From the NCBI GenBank assembly GCA_028829895.1, contig CM054180.1, positions 88,227,135 to 88,291,134 on the forward strand: 64,000 bases of DNA. Reading direction: 5' to 3'. Both the position numbers and the translations under genes were made by a program. The DNA comes from Sinotaia quadrata (taxonomy: Eukaryota > Mollusca > Gastropoda > Architaenioglossa > Viviparidae). Below are positions 9,301-17,473 of this stretch, one piece after another (positions within the stretch are counted from its first letter, which is position 1; each line of letters opens with the position of its first letter). Under the pieces are notes generated by a model. That model worked only from the letters and a program-made list of their open reading frames with translations. It was not told where the DNA came from and made no database searches.

Positions 9301-11870
9301 GGGTCATAGATCCATTCCTTACCGGTTCGTGGGTCTTTTGTGGTTGGGAAACAGCGCTCAAACTCTTTTAAAAGCAAAGACAGGTGATTGTGCACCAACT
9401 GGGAGAATGAATGCTCAGGCTCAGTCTCGCCTAAAATCCCTGCTAATGTCTTAAACATGTCCAGAATGCCTCTGTTCATGCGCCATCCCCACAACTCCAG
9501 TTTGGCTTTAAATGCAGCTACTTTGTCTGCCAAACTGAAAACAGTTGTCATTTATCCTGAAGGCTGGTAAGCCGAAAAATGTCAGCGGAATTTAACAGCA
9601 TATTGATTGATGTCGTTAAAGTTATTAACTACATCAAAGCACATGCCCTTAATTCGCACCTGTTTGAGCAGCTTTGTGAGGAGATGGACGCAGAGCACAG
9701 ATGCTTTCTCTTGTACACAGAAATAAGATGGTTATCCAGAGCAAAATCGCTAACCAGAGTATTTGAATTACGAGAGCCATTGCAAAGATTTCTCTCAGAA
9801 AAGAATTCACCGCTGGCAGCACATTTCAATGACAAGGTATAGGTCCGCAAAACTGGCTTACCTGTGTGACATATTCAGTCTACTCAATGAGCTCACAGCT
9901 GCTATCTTTGAAAAGGTTATGTGCATTGACTTTAATTATTTCTCTGAAACTGCTCTTTGTGATGTTATCCTTCATTATATATTTATATTAATTGACTGCT
10001 AATGTCAGTGCTAAGATAAACTGAATGATTGTCCAGCATTAATTGAATATTATTGTGAAGTGATGTAAATGTCAATGCTCTTTTGATTACATTCATATGT
10101 TGTATATTAGATTGTTGATTTAATAAATTTATTGTAAAATATATTGACCTTCTTAGATATATTAATAATCATATGTTGGAAGGGCAATTTGCATCTCCCT
10201 GAGTGGGTGGATGGGAGCTAGCTAAATATAGATGAAAAGATTTGTCTTCACTTTTATTAAAAAGTTTTCTACCTACAGAATGTCGTGTGACAGTAAATGT
10301 TTGTCTTAATGTTGTGGAAGAGAGAAAACGTTTACAGCGCCCGCATATCCGCCAAGTGAGAGAGATGAGTGGTGTCTTCTGGAGAATTATTAATAACATA
10401 AATTAATATTCTCTTCACTTATAATTAGTTATGGGTGATTAAATAATAGTATTAATCATAACCAATAACTAGTGTGGTGTAGGTATCACAATATATATAA
10501 ACAAAGAGTAACACTGTTGCACTGCTCTAATGATAGGTTGTGTATGTAAATAAACTGATTGTGTTGAAAGCTGGTTCACTGAAAATTCTTTTCTCTAGAA
10601 GCAGAAACTCTTTGAGGATGTTCAAAGACTTATCCACTATATACTATGATGTAAATGGAACAATACATAAATAAGTAAATGCAGTTTTAAGCTCATTAAA
10701 AATCTTATTCTGGATAATGTTGCTGGTTTTATCTTTTTCTAAAATTAAATTTAAAATCTGATATTATTTTGCTTGCAGAGATTACAATCAAGTCATCCCA
10801 CAATACCATTTACACAGTATCAACAACAGAAACGTGCTTCTGTCGCTTTGGCCCAAACACAATCCAGCTGACCATTCAAGTGGGTTTTCTATCTTTTGCA
10901 GGATGACCAAGAACATGAGATAAATTTGCTATAAATCTGTGTAATTTTATTAACTAATAATGTATTTTCAGCATAAATAATAGCAAAATCGGGGTAGATT
11001 AAAATTCTTAAAATTACATTTTGGTAATACTTTTTATCACTTTTTAGTTATTATATCTTTATGTTTAAAAGAATAGATTCTGACATTATTATTCATTGAG
11101 TTCTACAGATATCTTGCTTGATGAGAGGATCTGTTTTGTTGGCAATCAACATGTCAAAAAAATACAAGATTTGTACATATTACAATAAAAAAGTTTATTG
11201 CCTTCAACTTTAGTCTTGTAGGGTAAAGACAGTGGTTGATTTATTTATTAAAAATTGGCATATTTATTAAAGATTTATTTGGTTGGTTCATTATGAAAAT
11301 TTGCTCTTGAGTTGGTGTTTCATTGATATAAATAATATATAATGGTTGGTGCTTTTAATATGTTTAGTTTGTTATAATTTAAAATAATTGATCGTTTGAA
11401 TTATTTTCAACCCATCATGGCATGAACACCACACTTACTATGATAGCTATCTTGTTTTCCAGCCTACATTTCCAGCCTATTCTTCATATAAATAAATAAA
11501 TGAAGTGTTTGTGTGTGTGGGGTTGGTTGGTTGGTTGAGGAAAGCTAACATTTTGTTTATAACATTGAAAGTCTGATTTATCTTCCTATGTTCGTGGTTA
11601 CTTCTCACAATAACAAATATTTGTCAAATATTTGCATTATCAACATATATTACTTTGATAACACAGTAATTTTACAAACTGGTGAAATGTTTGTTTAGGA
11701 ACAATAATCTCTTTAATTATTTCTAGTTTTAATTCATGTGATGAGTGTTTCTTTTTCTATAGGATATTCGACAACAGGTTGTGTTGGAGGAAGAAGCAAA
11801 GTACAAAGAAGAAATCTTGGAACTGAGAGCTCAGCTCACATCTCTTCAAAAACAAGTGCTTGAGCACTGA
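3274..11870 (+). CDS. Schlafen-like AlbA_2-domain protein, 3' part (four exons, 5' end missing)
   Basis: Four exons join in phase: 3274-3387, 5605-5829, 10779-10879, 11763-11870, giving about 181 residues and a TGA stop. The first two exons read as a Schlafen AlbA_2 domain: a helix ending in CGMFNRGVGGSIFFGLSKDG, then VIGIKLSRDDRDMMRLGIDK. In this family the 'N-GG-xxFG--DDG-V-GI' core is a nucleic-acid-associated fold found in Schlafens and SLFNL1. The third exon continues the fold with beta-rich sequence, and the last is a short coiled coil (EEEAKYKEEILELRAQLTSL). The 5' exons were not located. The gene lies about 5.5 kb upstream of ODR4 on the same strand. An AATAAA at 11968-11973 could be its poly(A) signal. 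SLFNL1-like is the best guess from domain content; the exact orthologue is unproven. Confidence 0.8.
3388..5604. other. Intron of the Schlafen-like gene
   Basis: 2.2 kb, AT-rich. A GT-rich microsatellite ('gtgtatgtgcatgtgtgcgt' type) lies at about 5463-5506, close to the next exon. No transposon ends or coding sequence were recognised. Confidence 0.6.
5605..5829 (+). CDS. Schlafen-like exon B (AlbA_2 core)
   Basis: Acceptor 'tgcaacag', donor 'gtactt'. Phase 1 in and phase 1 out. It encodes the glycine-rich turn GVGGSIFFGLSKDG, the VIGIKL strand, the RDDRDMMRLGIDK helix, and a following FFVPFVDLFVAG segment. This is the most diagnostic exon of the gene. Confidence 0.85.
5830..6471. other. Intron sequence before the piggyBac relic
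   Basis: AT-rich with no recognised coding sequence. Pyrimidine-rich stretches at about 6185-6310 could be part of an unrecognised repeat. I could not find a TTAA-flanked terminus for the adjacent piggyBac relic here. Confidence 0.45.
7283..8588. mobile_element. 1.3 kb element with 33 bp perfect TIRs (family not identified)
   Basis: Bases 7283-7315 and 8556-8588 are perfect 33 bp inverted repeats (start GTGACCTGTCACCACAAAAA). The element sits inside the piggyBac relic: removing it joins '...gcatattt' to 'gtgcaag...', leaving one copy of a possible 4 bp duplication ATTT present on both sides. It contains one minus-strand ORF (7847-8104). The ends do not match the hAT (8 bp TSD), piggyBac (TTAA) or Tc/mariner (TA) patterns seen elsewhere in the window. 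The 4 bp duplication rests on one insertion and the end could shift by a base. Confidence 0.8.
7847..8104 (-). CDS. Small acidic ORF inside the 33 bp-TIR element (unknown)
   Basis: 85 codons starting MKRTQGRQFRPVMRNVNVEK, followed by a leucine/isoleucine-containing helix (RIANLLNSCKE, IQIKDLISDYF) and an acidic serine-rich tail (SSESDTDSESRD). The composition is compatible with the N-terminus of a transposase or a DNA-binding accessory protein, but no family motif is visible. It may equally be a remnant of a longer autonomous element's ORF. No RNA evidence is available. Confidence 0.35.
   Translation of the reverse strand: MKRTQGRQFRPVMRNVNVEKRIANLLNSCKESNILEKESIQIKDLISDYFANEDVAHGFSSESDTDSESRDRTTEKTKQTTADDN
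9060..9569 (-). pseudogene. hAT transposase C-terminal half (minus strand)
   Basis: Reading leftwards from 9569: TSLQDKMTTVFSLADKVAAF, then KLELWGWRMNRGILDMFKTL, ETEPEHSFSQLVHNHLSLLL, KDPRTGKEWIYDPFVNKPGE, TTLPVFWIKVMAEYP, and after a frameshift YLYEAGFSAVTATK, the hAT dimerisation signature. This order matches the C-terminal half of ZBED5-type transposases. Stops and a frameshift after about 9170 make it non-functional. Confidence 0.8.
9571..9912 (+). pseudogene. hAT transposase middle region (plus strand, opposite to its C-terminus)
   Basis: Encodes NVSAEFNSILIDVVKVINYI, LFEQLCEEMDAEHRC, the RWLSR catalytic-region motif (TEIRWLSRAKSLTRVFELRE), LQRFLSEKNSPLAAHFND and, in the next frame, AKLAYLCDIFSLLNEL. 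In ZBED5-type proteins this directly precedes the segment encoded on the opposite strand at 9060-9569, so the two halves are head to head with a breakpoint at about 9570. Confidence 0.8.
9913..10490 (+). mobile_element. LTR-like interspersed repeat, copy A (5'-truncated)
   Basis: Shares long stretches with four other places in the window, including 'gattgttgatttaataaatt', 'tagctaaatatagat', 'ttaatgttgtggaagagaga' and 'cttataattagttatgggtg', and ends near 'ggtatcaca', similar to the GTGTCACA end of the other copies. It starts directly after the hAT relic. There is no ORF of note. Confidence 0.75.
10779..10879 (+). CDS. Schlafen-like exon C
   Basis: Acceptor 'ttgcttgcag', donor 'gtgggt'. It enters in phase 1 and leaves in phase 0, and encodes EITIKSSHNTIYTVSTTETC then FCRFGPNTIQLTIQ, beta-strand-like sequence that follows the AlbA_2 core. 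Its frame agrees with exons B and D. Confidence 0.75.
11763..11870 (+). CDS. Schlafen-like terminal exon D
   Basis: Acceptor 'tttttctatag'; 36 codons ending in TGA. Encodes DIRQQVVLEEEAKYKEEILE then LRAQLTSLQKQVLEH, a two- to three-heptad coiled coil likely to mediate oligomerisation. AATAAA at 11968 is a candidate polyadenylation signal. Confidence 0.8.
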   Translation, partial: DIRQQVVLEEEAKYKEEILELRAQLTSLQKQVLEH

Positions 11871-11949
11871 TGAGTCAAAAAAGCAACCCATATTTATAAA
11901 TTTGATCCATAGTTTATAGAAATAAGTTTGTTTCTGTGAATTAAAATAG

Positions 11950-12200
11950 AAGAACATCTTTCTTAAAAATAAAGACCATGTCAATGCAAAGCATACTGCA
12001 ACTCCCTGAGCTACAACTTTGTTGGATCTGAGTTAATGGTATAGACCTTATCACTGCAAAGCAAAATGCTGCTCCTTGAGGTGTAGCTTTGTGGATCTGA
12101 GTTAATGATATAGACCTTATAACTGCAAGGCACATTGCAGCACCCAGAGGTGCAACTTTGTGGCTTGGAGTTGATAGTCCCAATCACTGCAGGATATACA
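11950..12200. repeat. ~71 bp tandem repeat, about three copies
   Basis: The units share 'atagaccttat', 'actgcaa', 'gctccttgaggtgtagcttt', and 'gtggatctgagttaatg'. The array begins right after the last Schlafen-like exon and so lies within its 3' UTR or just beyond. The minus strand is open across the units only because of their similarity. Confidence 0.75.
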
Positions 12201-12845
12201 TCAGCCACCTAAGATAGGGCTCTGCTTGAACTCGAGTTAGCCCCTTACTGCCTTGAAACTTGGAAATTGCATGCGTGCAGTTACTTCCCTTTTATTCCAT
12301 TTAATTTCAGCTATACTATGAGGACGTAATCACTGACATTTTTCTAGAATGCAATAAAAAACGTCAGAAAATCTTGGCAGTGAAGGAGATAATATATAGA
12401 ATATGTTATTGCAAGCTTTAAGATTCCAGACATTTATGAAATTAAATCTTTGTGGAGTAATTTTTTCCATTCTGTTAAAGCGATGAGTTATTTTAAATTT
12501 TATTGTTCTTCTTTTTCATTTAGTATTTTAAATTTTATAAAAATATTAACTTTTTGTTGTTGTTTTTTTGTATGACCTAAAAAGTTTGGTTTTAATTTAT
12601 TTTGTATACAGTGCTATTATAACATCAGACAAGTTTACTTTAAAAGTCTGTATCAGTGAACTGACATAGCTATGGATCTGACAGGAATTATCCTGAGTTT
12701 TATTTTTTAAATTATATAATTATAAACAAATATAATACAAAATGAACAACTGTAGAATTATATTCAGAATGACATTTAGATATTTACAAGATAAAACAGA
12801 ATTTAATGTTTCAGCTAAATATCCTTTAATCTATTAGTAGTAGTA
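12201..12845. other. Intergenic AT-rich sequence
   Basis: No genes or recognisable elements were seen. It ends in a short (tag) run 'tattagtagtagtagta' at about 12832-12849. Confidence 0.5.
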
Positions 12846-12849
12846 GTAC

Positions 12850-13170
12850 CGCTATCAATGCACCCACAGGGATTGCATTAGAACTTTTCATCTTGCCGAT
12901 GTTTTCGGTTCTTGGGAGATTCCTGTGGGGCCTTCCTCCTATCTCTTGTATTCAAGGAGGGTGGGGTGTGGCGTTCGCGTCGTGTTGTGTCTTCCTGTCT
13001 GGCCGTGTGATTGTGTGCGTTATTGTGTTGTGGGGTTTTTTTTCTTTTTTTTTTTCCCTCTTAGGTTTTTTCCAAAGCCGCCTTGTGTGTGTTGATGTGT
13101 GTACCGCTTGCACTAGACCAGTGAGTTTGAGACTTACCAGCCTTTGTGCACGCGGGTCCCGTACATTCTT
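12850..13170. other. GC-richer island, probable mobile-element fragment
   Basis: An abrupt change to G/T-rich, GC-richer sequence ('gggtggggtgtggcgttcgc', 'gtgttgtgtcttcctgtctg') with a long T-run (about 13027-13050), in otherwise AT-rich DNA. A 103-codon plus-strand ORF here has low complexity (Val/Phe/Cys-rich) and no family motif. The base composition suggests a foreign or mobile-element origin, or a CpG-like island; I cannot tell which. Confidence 0.4.
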
Positions 13171-14385
13171 TTTATACCCATCACACTTTGTTTTGCAAAA
13201 ATAATCACTGGTTTATGCTTAAAACTAAGAAATATTATGAAACCAACAGTGATATTAGTGTCAATGATGGTGAGGAAATATATCAGTAACTTCACTGGAG
13301 ATATTTGCTTTTTTGATAAGGTGTAATATATATTATTTTCCATGATGCATGCACGATATCATACATGCTTTTCATTATTATGAAAATATACTTATGCACA
13401 CAATCACAATTTATGTACTAATTGGATGATATGTTACCTGCCTGTCCTTGTATATGTGTCTTCTGCCTGTCCTTGTTCATCTGGTGGAGTCCAATAATAT
13501 TTTCTAACATCAACAGGCATAGCAAAATAAGAAACTAGTCGTGACACTAGACATATACAACAAATATATTTCTTCAGGCATAGCGTAAGAAATCAGCCAT
13601 AACACTAAACACATGTGACAAATATATTCCATAGAGCATCAACAGACATAATGCAGAAATGTCACAGCATTGGTGTATATCACAAATGAAGAAAGTAAAG
13701 TGTCAAGCAAAAGTATAGAAAAGGAGTCTTACCATAACTTAGGAATAATAAGTGAATAAAAACCACTAGCTATATACAAATATCTCAGCAAATAACTATT
13801 GTTACTTGCAATGAAGAGGGGAAGAAAATCTTCAGGTCATTTTAGCCCTGTAGCACTTTATAGATTTTCAAATGAAAAAGAACCAGTATTATCTAACTGA
13901 ATTTTGAGTTTGTTTTTCATCTTATAATTCTAAGAAATGAAAGCTTATTGTTTAAATTTATCATCTATTTCTATAAGTATAAGTCTTAAACTGTTGACTG
14001 TAAGGTATCTTGCCGTCCCCAAAAAGTAATAAAACTAATATGGATGACCTTACTAAAATATAAAAAGCGACTGTAATTATAAATGGTTTTTGAAAAACTA
14101 AAGTGCTACAAATGTCAAACATACTAATGAATTTAAAATTGGTATTTTGAGAAAAGTTTAATCTGTATAATTTTATGGGTTTGTGAACTATAGGCACACG
14201 CTCTTGTAATAAAAATTTAAACAACTCCGAAGCAGATGAAATGTACGGTCAGACCTGACCTTAGAAGAAAAGGATGAACGTAAATTGTATTATTAGAAAA
14301 ATAATAATCACTACAAGTTTCCAATCTATTGATATACTCATATAGAAAAACTAGTAAGTAAATAAATTGTTAAAATTCACTTACC
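13171..14385. other. Intergenic sequence
   Basis: AT-rich with no supported gene. Weak repetition of 'aacaggcatagcaaaataag'-like units at about 13510-13660. Confidence 0.45.
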
Positions 14386-14390
14386 TGAGT

Positions 14391-14735
14391 AGAACAAACC
14401 AGTGTTTTCAATGTAGTATCTTTCTCCAAATTGGATTTGTACTCCATTATTTACAGCAAAGCATATGGTAACGTCACTTCATGCCAATCCTTGCCAATTT
14501 GAAAGCAACTGGTCTGATTTGGTCAAATATGGGGCCATCATCATATTCAATATAATTCATTTTCCAATGAATAATACTGCTGAATACTTTCGGAAAACAA
14601 AGAATCCGAATTGACTGCAGGGTACACAGACTCGATGCATTCAAAGTCCACGATACAAGATTTCCATGCTGATAACAGTGGGTGACCACACCAACCAGCT
14701 GTTCTCCATCACATAGGCAGACTAAATAAACTATC
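14391..14735 (-). pseudogene. Broken exon-like coding relic (unknown family)
   Basis: On the minus strand a frame encodes WTLNASSLCTLQSIRILCFP, then MNYIEYDDGPIFDQIRPVAF and KLARIGMK. After a one-step frame change it continues VTICFAVNNGVQIQFGERYY, IENTGLFYS and ends at a consensus donor GTAAGT (plus-strand 'acttac' at 14385-14390). The composition looks like real protein, but the frame is broken and no partner exon was found. It could be a decayed host exon, a gene fragment carried by a transposon, or chance. Confidence 0.35.
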
Positions 14736-14799
14736 CAATAGTGGGAGTGATACAGGTAGCTTTATAAAGAAAACATATATTAGCTTCACACTGATAGCT

Positions 14800-15265
14800 A
14801 GTGGTGTCATCGGTACCCGTTGCCCTGCTAATACCCGGATAGTAAAATTGTGGACCGGGTACCCGTGATAACGGTGGCCGTTGGCACAGAAATGGGTAAT
14901 GTAGAGTGAGGTGCAAAGGAAAACCGACAAAAACAAGCTAATCACGCGATAGATGAGAGAACTGACACTCTCCCCCCCCCCCCCCTCCGATCACATTCGC
15001 ATCCCGTCATAGATGGCAGCCGCTGTACCTAGATCTAATTATGGACAACATGGATCACCATAGCTCACACCCTTTCCTGTGATCGTTAACACGTCTAGCA
15101 TGTTAATAAGACTACAATAAACAAACTTGTCAATAAATTAAATAATAACATTGTAATATGGGTAAGACATCGACTTCATGCCCAAGTGATTGGATAGTGA
15201 CAAGGTGAAATGCAATCTGTGTGATGAAATTCTGTCGGGGAAGGGCGATTTAACTTGATGCCCTA
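14800..15265 (+). mobile_element. hAT/BED-type transposon scrap
   Basis: Contains terminus-like 'cggtacccg' and 'accgggtacccg' motifs (about 14812-14868), a poly-C run (about 14971-14985), and at 15200-15250 the reading KVKCNLCDEILSGKGDLT, the C-x2-C half of a BED zinc finger. The rest of the transposase is missing. A related 'gcgggtactcattc' motif at about 15482 may mark the other end. Confidence 0.4.
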
Positions 15266-15494
15266 TTTTTTAATACGTTATTGTTGTTGACATTTTATTT
15301 AGTTTCAGTTTATGTAATGATTGATCAAATTAAAGTTTGTATTGTACATATAAAGATCATAACTAATAGTAAGTCACTAGATGCATACCATTGGCGACTG
15401 TGTGAAATAGAGTGTGTGCTTAATGGTTAAGTAGCTTTGTGTAGAGATCACGAGTTGCGATGGAGATTATGCTAATTTTCAAGCGGGTACTCAT

Positions 15495-15735
15495 TCAAAA
15501 TTTGGACGGGTAGACCCTTCAGGAGACTTGGGATTTATTGTGAATCCTTCTGGTGTTGCGGACTTTTGTGTGTCTTGTGGACCTTTCTGGTGTAACAAAC
15601 TGCGGGGTGTCTTGTGGACCCTTCTGATGTAACGAACTTGGGGTGTCTTGTGGTTTCTTCTGATGTAATGAACTTGGGAGTGTCTTGTGGACCCTACTGG
15701 TGTTGCTGATTTGGGATATGTTTTGCGGAGTTTAC
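15495..15735. repeat. ~37 bp minisatellite
   Basis: Units of the type 'gtgtcttgtggacccttctg' plus 'gtgtaacgaacttgggg' repeat about six times with substitutions. The minus-strand ORF across it is a product of the repeat. Confidence 0.8.
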
Positions 15736-16139
15736 ATTTGTGAGAAACTAAATAGATATGCCTTGCCAATACTATTCTTTCAGTTTGCAGTGACTTTCGT
15801 TAAACCAAATAAACCTGTATGTTTAACAAGTATTAATTTCCAGACAGTAAGAATTGGGACATGCATAATCATTTTGTTACTTATAACCTTAATAGAGAAT
15901 ATATAGAAAATTGTCTTGAGTGAGGGAGAGGGTGGAACAGGCCCAAATACAAAATACGATTAACAAATCTTGTGATCCATTCTTGATATTTCAAGTATGC
16001 ATGTTCATGAGTCTTATTCAACTGCATTTTAGCAACAACAACAAAAAAAAAATAACATCTAACCCATGCAGCCAGTTTCATATGAATGGGCGGGTATCAT
16101 CAGGAATGATTAGTGCATGGTATCTCACCGTAAATGCGT

Positions 16140-16440
16140 AATTTAATAGTTTACTTACTTGCTTTAATAGTTTAGAGGGCTTGACAGGTTAAATATATCT
16201 TTGTAGTTTAATAGTTTTTAGGGCTTGATGTGGGTTAAATATATCTTCGTAGTTTAATAATTTAGAGGGTTTGAAGTGGGTTAAATATTTCACTGTAGTT
16301 TAACAGTTTAGAGGGTTTGCCATGGGTTAAATATCTCACTGTAGTTTAATAGTTTAGATGGCTTGACGTGGACTGAAGTTCCAAAGCTTAGAGGGCTTCA
16401 TCTAGTGTATCACTGTAGTTCCACAATTTAGACGGAATCT
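16140..16440. repeat. ~55-58 bp tandem repeat
   Basis: Five or so units containing 'tagtttaatagtttagaggg', 'cttgacgtgggttaaatat' and 'ctcactg'. Confidence 0.75.
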
Positions 16441-16904
16441 ACACGAATCCGTAGCTCATAATTGAAGAGTATAGTGACTAGCAGTAGCAGTTAATCTTCA
16501 TAGTCAAATGTTCTGATTTGATCTCAAGAATAACGGGCTTGGGAGTACACATTTCTAGCAGGACATATATTAGCATAAGAATAACAAACCACACAGCAAA
16601 ATTCATGGCAATAATTGTAGGATTAGTTACTTTTAGCAAGTTCAAAGAAAAGAAAATTATTGGCTACATATTCTGTATCAGTTAATAGTTAAAGTTATAG
16701 TAGGACAGACCAGACCTTTTATGCAATGTAGAATTGGTTTCCTAAATGTCCCATAAGCATTATAAGATGAGTGTTTCTAGAAATGAATTAAAGTGTGGGA
16801 ATCACCTACAGCATAACGATATATAGACAGTTCCAATTAAGTACTTACTATCGAACGATACTTAAAACAGAAAATAGAAAGACAAATGACTGAATTATAA
16901 CTAC

Positions 16905-17085
16905 CGGCCAGGAATGTCCAGACCCCCAGAACATCAGGAATATCCAGACCGCAGAACATCCAGATCCCCAGCACGCCAGACACACATCCAGACTCCCAGC
17001 ACGCCATACGCATACAGACCTCCAGCATGCCAGATACATCCAAACCCCCAGCATGCCAGGGTCATCCATACTCCCAAGAAAACTT
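16905..17085. repeat. C-rich ~28 bp minisatellite
   Basis: Units of the type 'ccccagcacgccagacacat' plus 'ccagac' repeat about six times. The array is far more GC-rich than its surroundings and lies about 300 bp upstream of the ODR4 start, so it may sit in the promoter or 5' UTR. ORFs on both strands follow from the repeat. Confidence 0.8.
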
Positions 17086-17377
17086 GTTACGCCTCTAATT
17101 GGTAGCATAAATAGGGCCTATGGCAAACTTTGAAAAGAACTTAAAATATTTTTTATTCTGTAAAATGTATCGTTTCTGGAAAGAAGTGTTGTATATTAGA
17201 ATGAACAGTTATAATATGAATATATATTTGAATGGTCCAAAATTTACATACACATAGGCTCTATAGGTTTTTCTATTATAACCACTGGTTGTTTACAAAC
17301 ATAAAATAATGATTATTCCCTTACCGGAAGTACCATGTATTTTCCACGTCCGTGTCGAAAGTGAGTTTACTGCAATA

Positions 17378-17473
17378 ATGGGACGGACTGTGTTAGCAGA
17401 TGAGTCTATAAATGCTTACATTAAAGATCTGACTCAGAAAACGCAGTGGTACGTTGGACTTATAATTGGACAG
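17378..17473 (+). CDS. ODR4 exon 1 (residues 1-32)
   Basis: Encodes MGRTVLADESINAYIKDLTQ and KTQWYVGLIIGQ, ending exactly at the conserved IGQ; donor 'gtacgt'. The family's MGRT start and 'GLxIGQ' strand are both present. The leader upstream of the ATG is open back to 17309, so a longer N-terminus is formally possible. Confidence 0.92.

Larger units (their letters stand above)
8760..9912. mobile_element. hAT (ZBED5/SCAND3-like) element relic with inverted internal half
   Basis: The left end reads CAGTGGTCCCCAACCTTTTT, a classical hAT terminus, preceded by ctctagag. Minus-strand transposase C-terminus occupies about 9060-9569 and plus-strand middle region 9571-9907. No matching right terminus was found; an LTR-like repeat begins at about 9913 and probably truncated it. 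Confidence 0.8.

Noticed and set aside
12893..13204. 103-codon plus-strand ORF (Val/Phe/Cys-rich)
   Set aside because: Low-complexity GT-rich DNA, no motif, no splice context; probably chance in a compositionally odd island.
14709..14945. Minus-strand ORF with a signal-peptide-like N-terminus
   Set aside because: Overlaps hAT-like terminal motifs and a second ORF in another frame; no acceptable gene structure.
15491..15769. 92-codon minus-strand ORF with RRxHKTP repeats
   Set aside because: It is the translation of a 37 bp minisatellite; no start context or homology signals.
16837..17108. Overlapping ORFs on both strands
   Set aside because: Produced by the C-rich minisatellite; open in several frames because of the repeat.
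17309..17377. ODR4 start at the upstream in-frame ATG
   Set aside because: The 23 extra codons have no counterpart in the family, whose proteins begin at MGRT; the downstream ATG has the better context.
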